Shown: positions 63,439 to 64,000 of the stretch, piece after piece
Layout: each line of letters starts with the position of its first letter
Position numbering within the stretch: position 1 is the first letter of the stretch
Assembly (NCBI GenBank): GCA_002162765.1
Contig: MAAR01000008.1
Span: 116,320-180,319, forward strand
Source: Flavobacteriales bacterium 34_180_T64
GTDB taxonomy: Bacteria > Bacteroidota > Bacteroidia > Flavobacteriales > Flavobacteriaceae
DNA length: 64,000 nucleotides
Reading direction: 5' to 3'
Notes under the pieces: model-generated
Told to the model about the DNA's origin: nothing
The model's input: the letters and a program-made list of their open reading frames with translations, nothing else
Database searches by the model: none
Translations under genes and position numbers: made by a program

Positions 63439-64000
63439 ATGAAATTAAAGTTAACATGGTTTATGACGCTATTTATGGCGTTTGTGATGCAATTTTCTTT
63501 TGCACAAGAGAAAACGGTCACAGGAACAGTTACATCAGCAACTGACGGATTTCCGTTGCCAGGTGTGAATGTAATTGTAAAAGGAACTGCGCGTGGAGTT
63601 CAAACAGATTTTGATGGAAATTATTCCATTAAAGCAAGTGCTAATGAAACCTTAGTATTTTCATTTTTAAGTATGAAAACCGTTGAAAGAGCAGTAGGTA
63701 ACGCTACTAAAATTGACGTAACAATGCTTGAAGATGTAGAATCTTTACAAGAAGTAGTTATTGAAGCATATAGAACGTCCACTAAAGAGACTTCTAATAT
63801 TGCTTCTACTACAATTACATCTTCTACTATTAATGCTCGGCCTAATGCCAACTTTGCTCAAACACTGCAAGGTCAAGTAGCAGGATTGAACATTACAACA
63901 GGTAATGGTCAGCCAGGTGGAAATAGTACAATCAACTTAAGAGGGGTGTCTTCTTTATCTGGTAACACAGAACCATTATTTATTATTGATGGTGTGCCAG
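63439..64000 (+). CDS. SusC/RagA-family TonB-linked outer-membrane receptor, 3' truncated by window edge
   Basis: The first 187 codons are visible. Signal peptide ends near residue 22 (MQFSFAQ). Next is a carboxypeptidase-regulatory-like domain (VTGTVTSATDGFPLPGVNVI, then TDFDGNYSIKA). The plug domain then begins with the SusC signature (QTLQGQVAGLNI, then GNSTINLRGVSSLSGN and PLFIIDGVP). These receptors import glycans or peptides together with a SusD lipoprotein, which would be expected to the right of the window. ATG at 63439 follows a 200-base gap with no other gene. Confidence 0.93.
   Translation, partial: MKLKLTWFMTLFMAFVMQFSFAQEKTVTGTVTSATDGFPLPGVNVIVKGTARGVQTDFDGNYSIKASANETLVFSFLSMKTVERAVGNATKIDVTMLEDVESLQEVVIEAYRTSTKETSNIASTTITSSTINARPNANFAQTLQGQVAGLNITTGNGQPGGNSTINLRGVSSLSGNTEPLFIIDGVP

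Noticed and set aside
1..64000. tRNA, rRNA, transposase or integrase genes
   Set aside because: None seen; the lysS-end duplication therefore has no accompanying integrase inside the window.

Overview
The window is a stretch of chromosome from an AT-rich member of the Bacteroidota, almost certainly a marine-type Flavobacteriaceae. The evidence is three proteins with type IX secretion (T9SS) C-terminal tails, a SusC/RagA-type TonB-dependent receptor, lineage-typical families (DUF6588, DUF5522, GDYXXLXY, DUF4136, DUF6090 remnant), a LysRS with the flavobacterial C-terminal extension, few Shine-Dalgarno sites and -7 boxes of the TAnnTTTG type. I saw no rRNA, tRNA, CRISPR array, transposase or integrase. 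Most of the window is ordinary chromosomal content; the unusual part is 45.7-51.4 kb.

Layout. 1-3.4 kb: the end of a phenylacetate (paa) operon: PaaZ (cut by the left edge and carrying an extra C-terminal DinB/DUF1569-like domain), an enoyl-CoA hydratase and PaaY. 3.5-6.9 kb: a branched-chain-type 2-oxoacid dehydrogenase pair, E2 and a fused E1 alpha/beta. 6.9-9.7 kb: a bestrophin-like channel and a SulP transporter, convergent. 9.9-13.1 kb: a small secreted protein, a DUF4136 lipoprotein, urocanate hydratase (hutU) and a 55-residue cysteine-rich DUF5522 protein whose stop codon overlaps the hutU start. 13.4-23.1 kb: two giant T9SS cargo proteins that share one C-terminal module but have different N-terminal modules. 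23.4-26.4 kb: a PLP enzyme, a LysM glucosaminidase lipoprotein and hemL. 26.4-28.9 kb: two Spy-like periplasmic proteins and a TPR-like protein.

29.0-33.5 kb: small membrane and lipoproteins, including a CREST/alkaline-ceramidase-like protein and a DUF2157-GDYXXLXY pair. 33.5-37.1 kb: an M49-like metallopeptidase lipoprotein, a DUF6588 protein and an orphan lipoprotein. 37.3-41.5 kb: two overlapping alpha/beta hydrolase paralogues and a large zinc metalloprotease. 41.6-45.7 kb: tandem FN3-diheme c-type lipoproteins with duplicated upstream regions, and a T9SS-tailed endonuclease/exonuclease/phosphatase. 45.8-52.9 kb: two class III nucleotide cyclases and an adenosine-deaminase-like protein, bracketed by lysS on one side and a diverged, directly repeated copy of the lysS 3' end on the other. 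That copy is fused to a broken DUF6090 N-terminus.

53-63.2 kb: a DUF1573 / thioredoxin-TPR operon, a membrane LuxR-type regulator, a Pmp3 peptide, a lipoprotein followed by lipB, a nucleoid-associated protein, an OmpA-family protein, a propeller lipoprotein and rnhB. The right edge cuts the start of the SusC-type receptor.

Working together: the left end combines aromatic catabolism with branched-chain oxoacid oxidation, which needs a lipoyl group (lipB lies at the other end of the window). The cyclase cassette could make and clear cAMP-derived purines. The T9SS and SusC proteins point to surface adhesion and polymer use.
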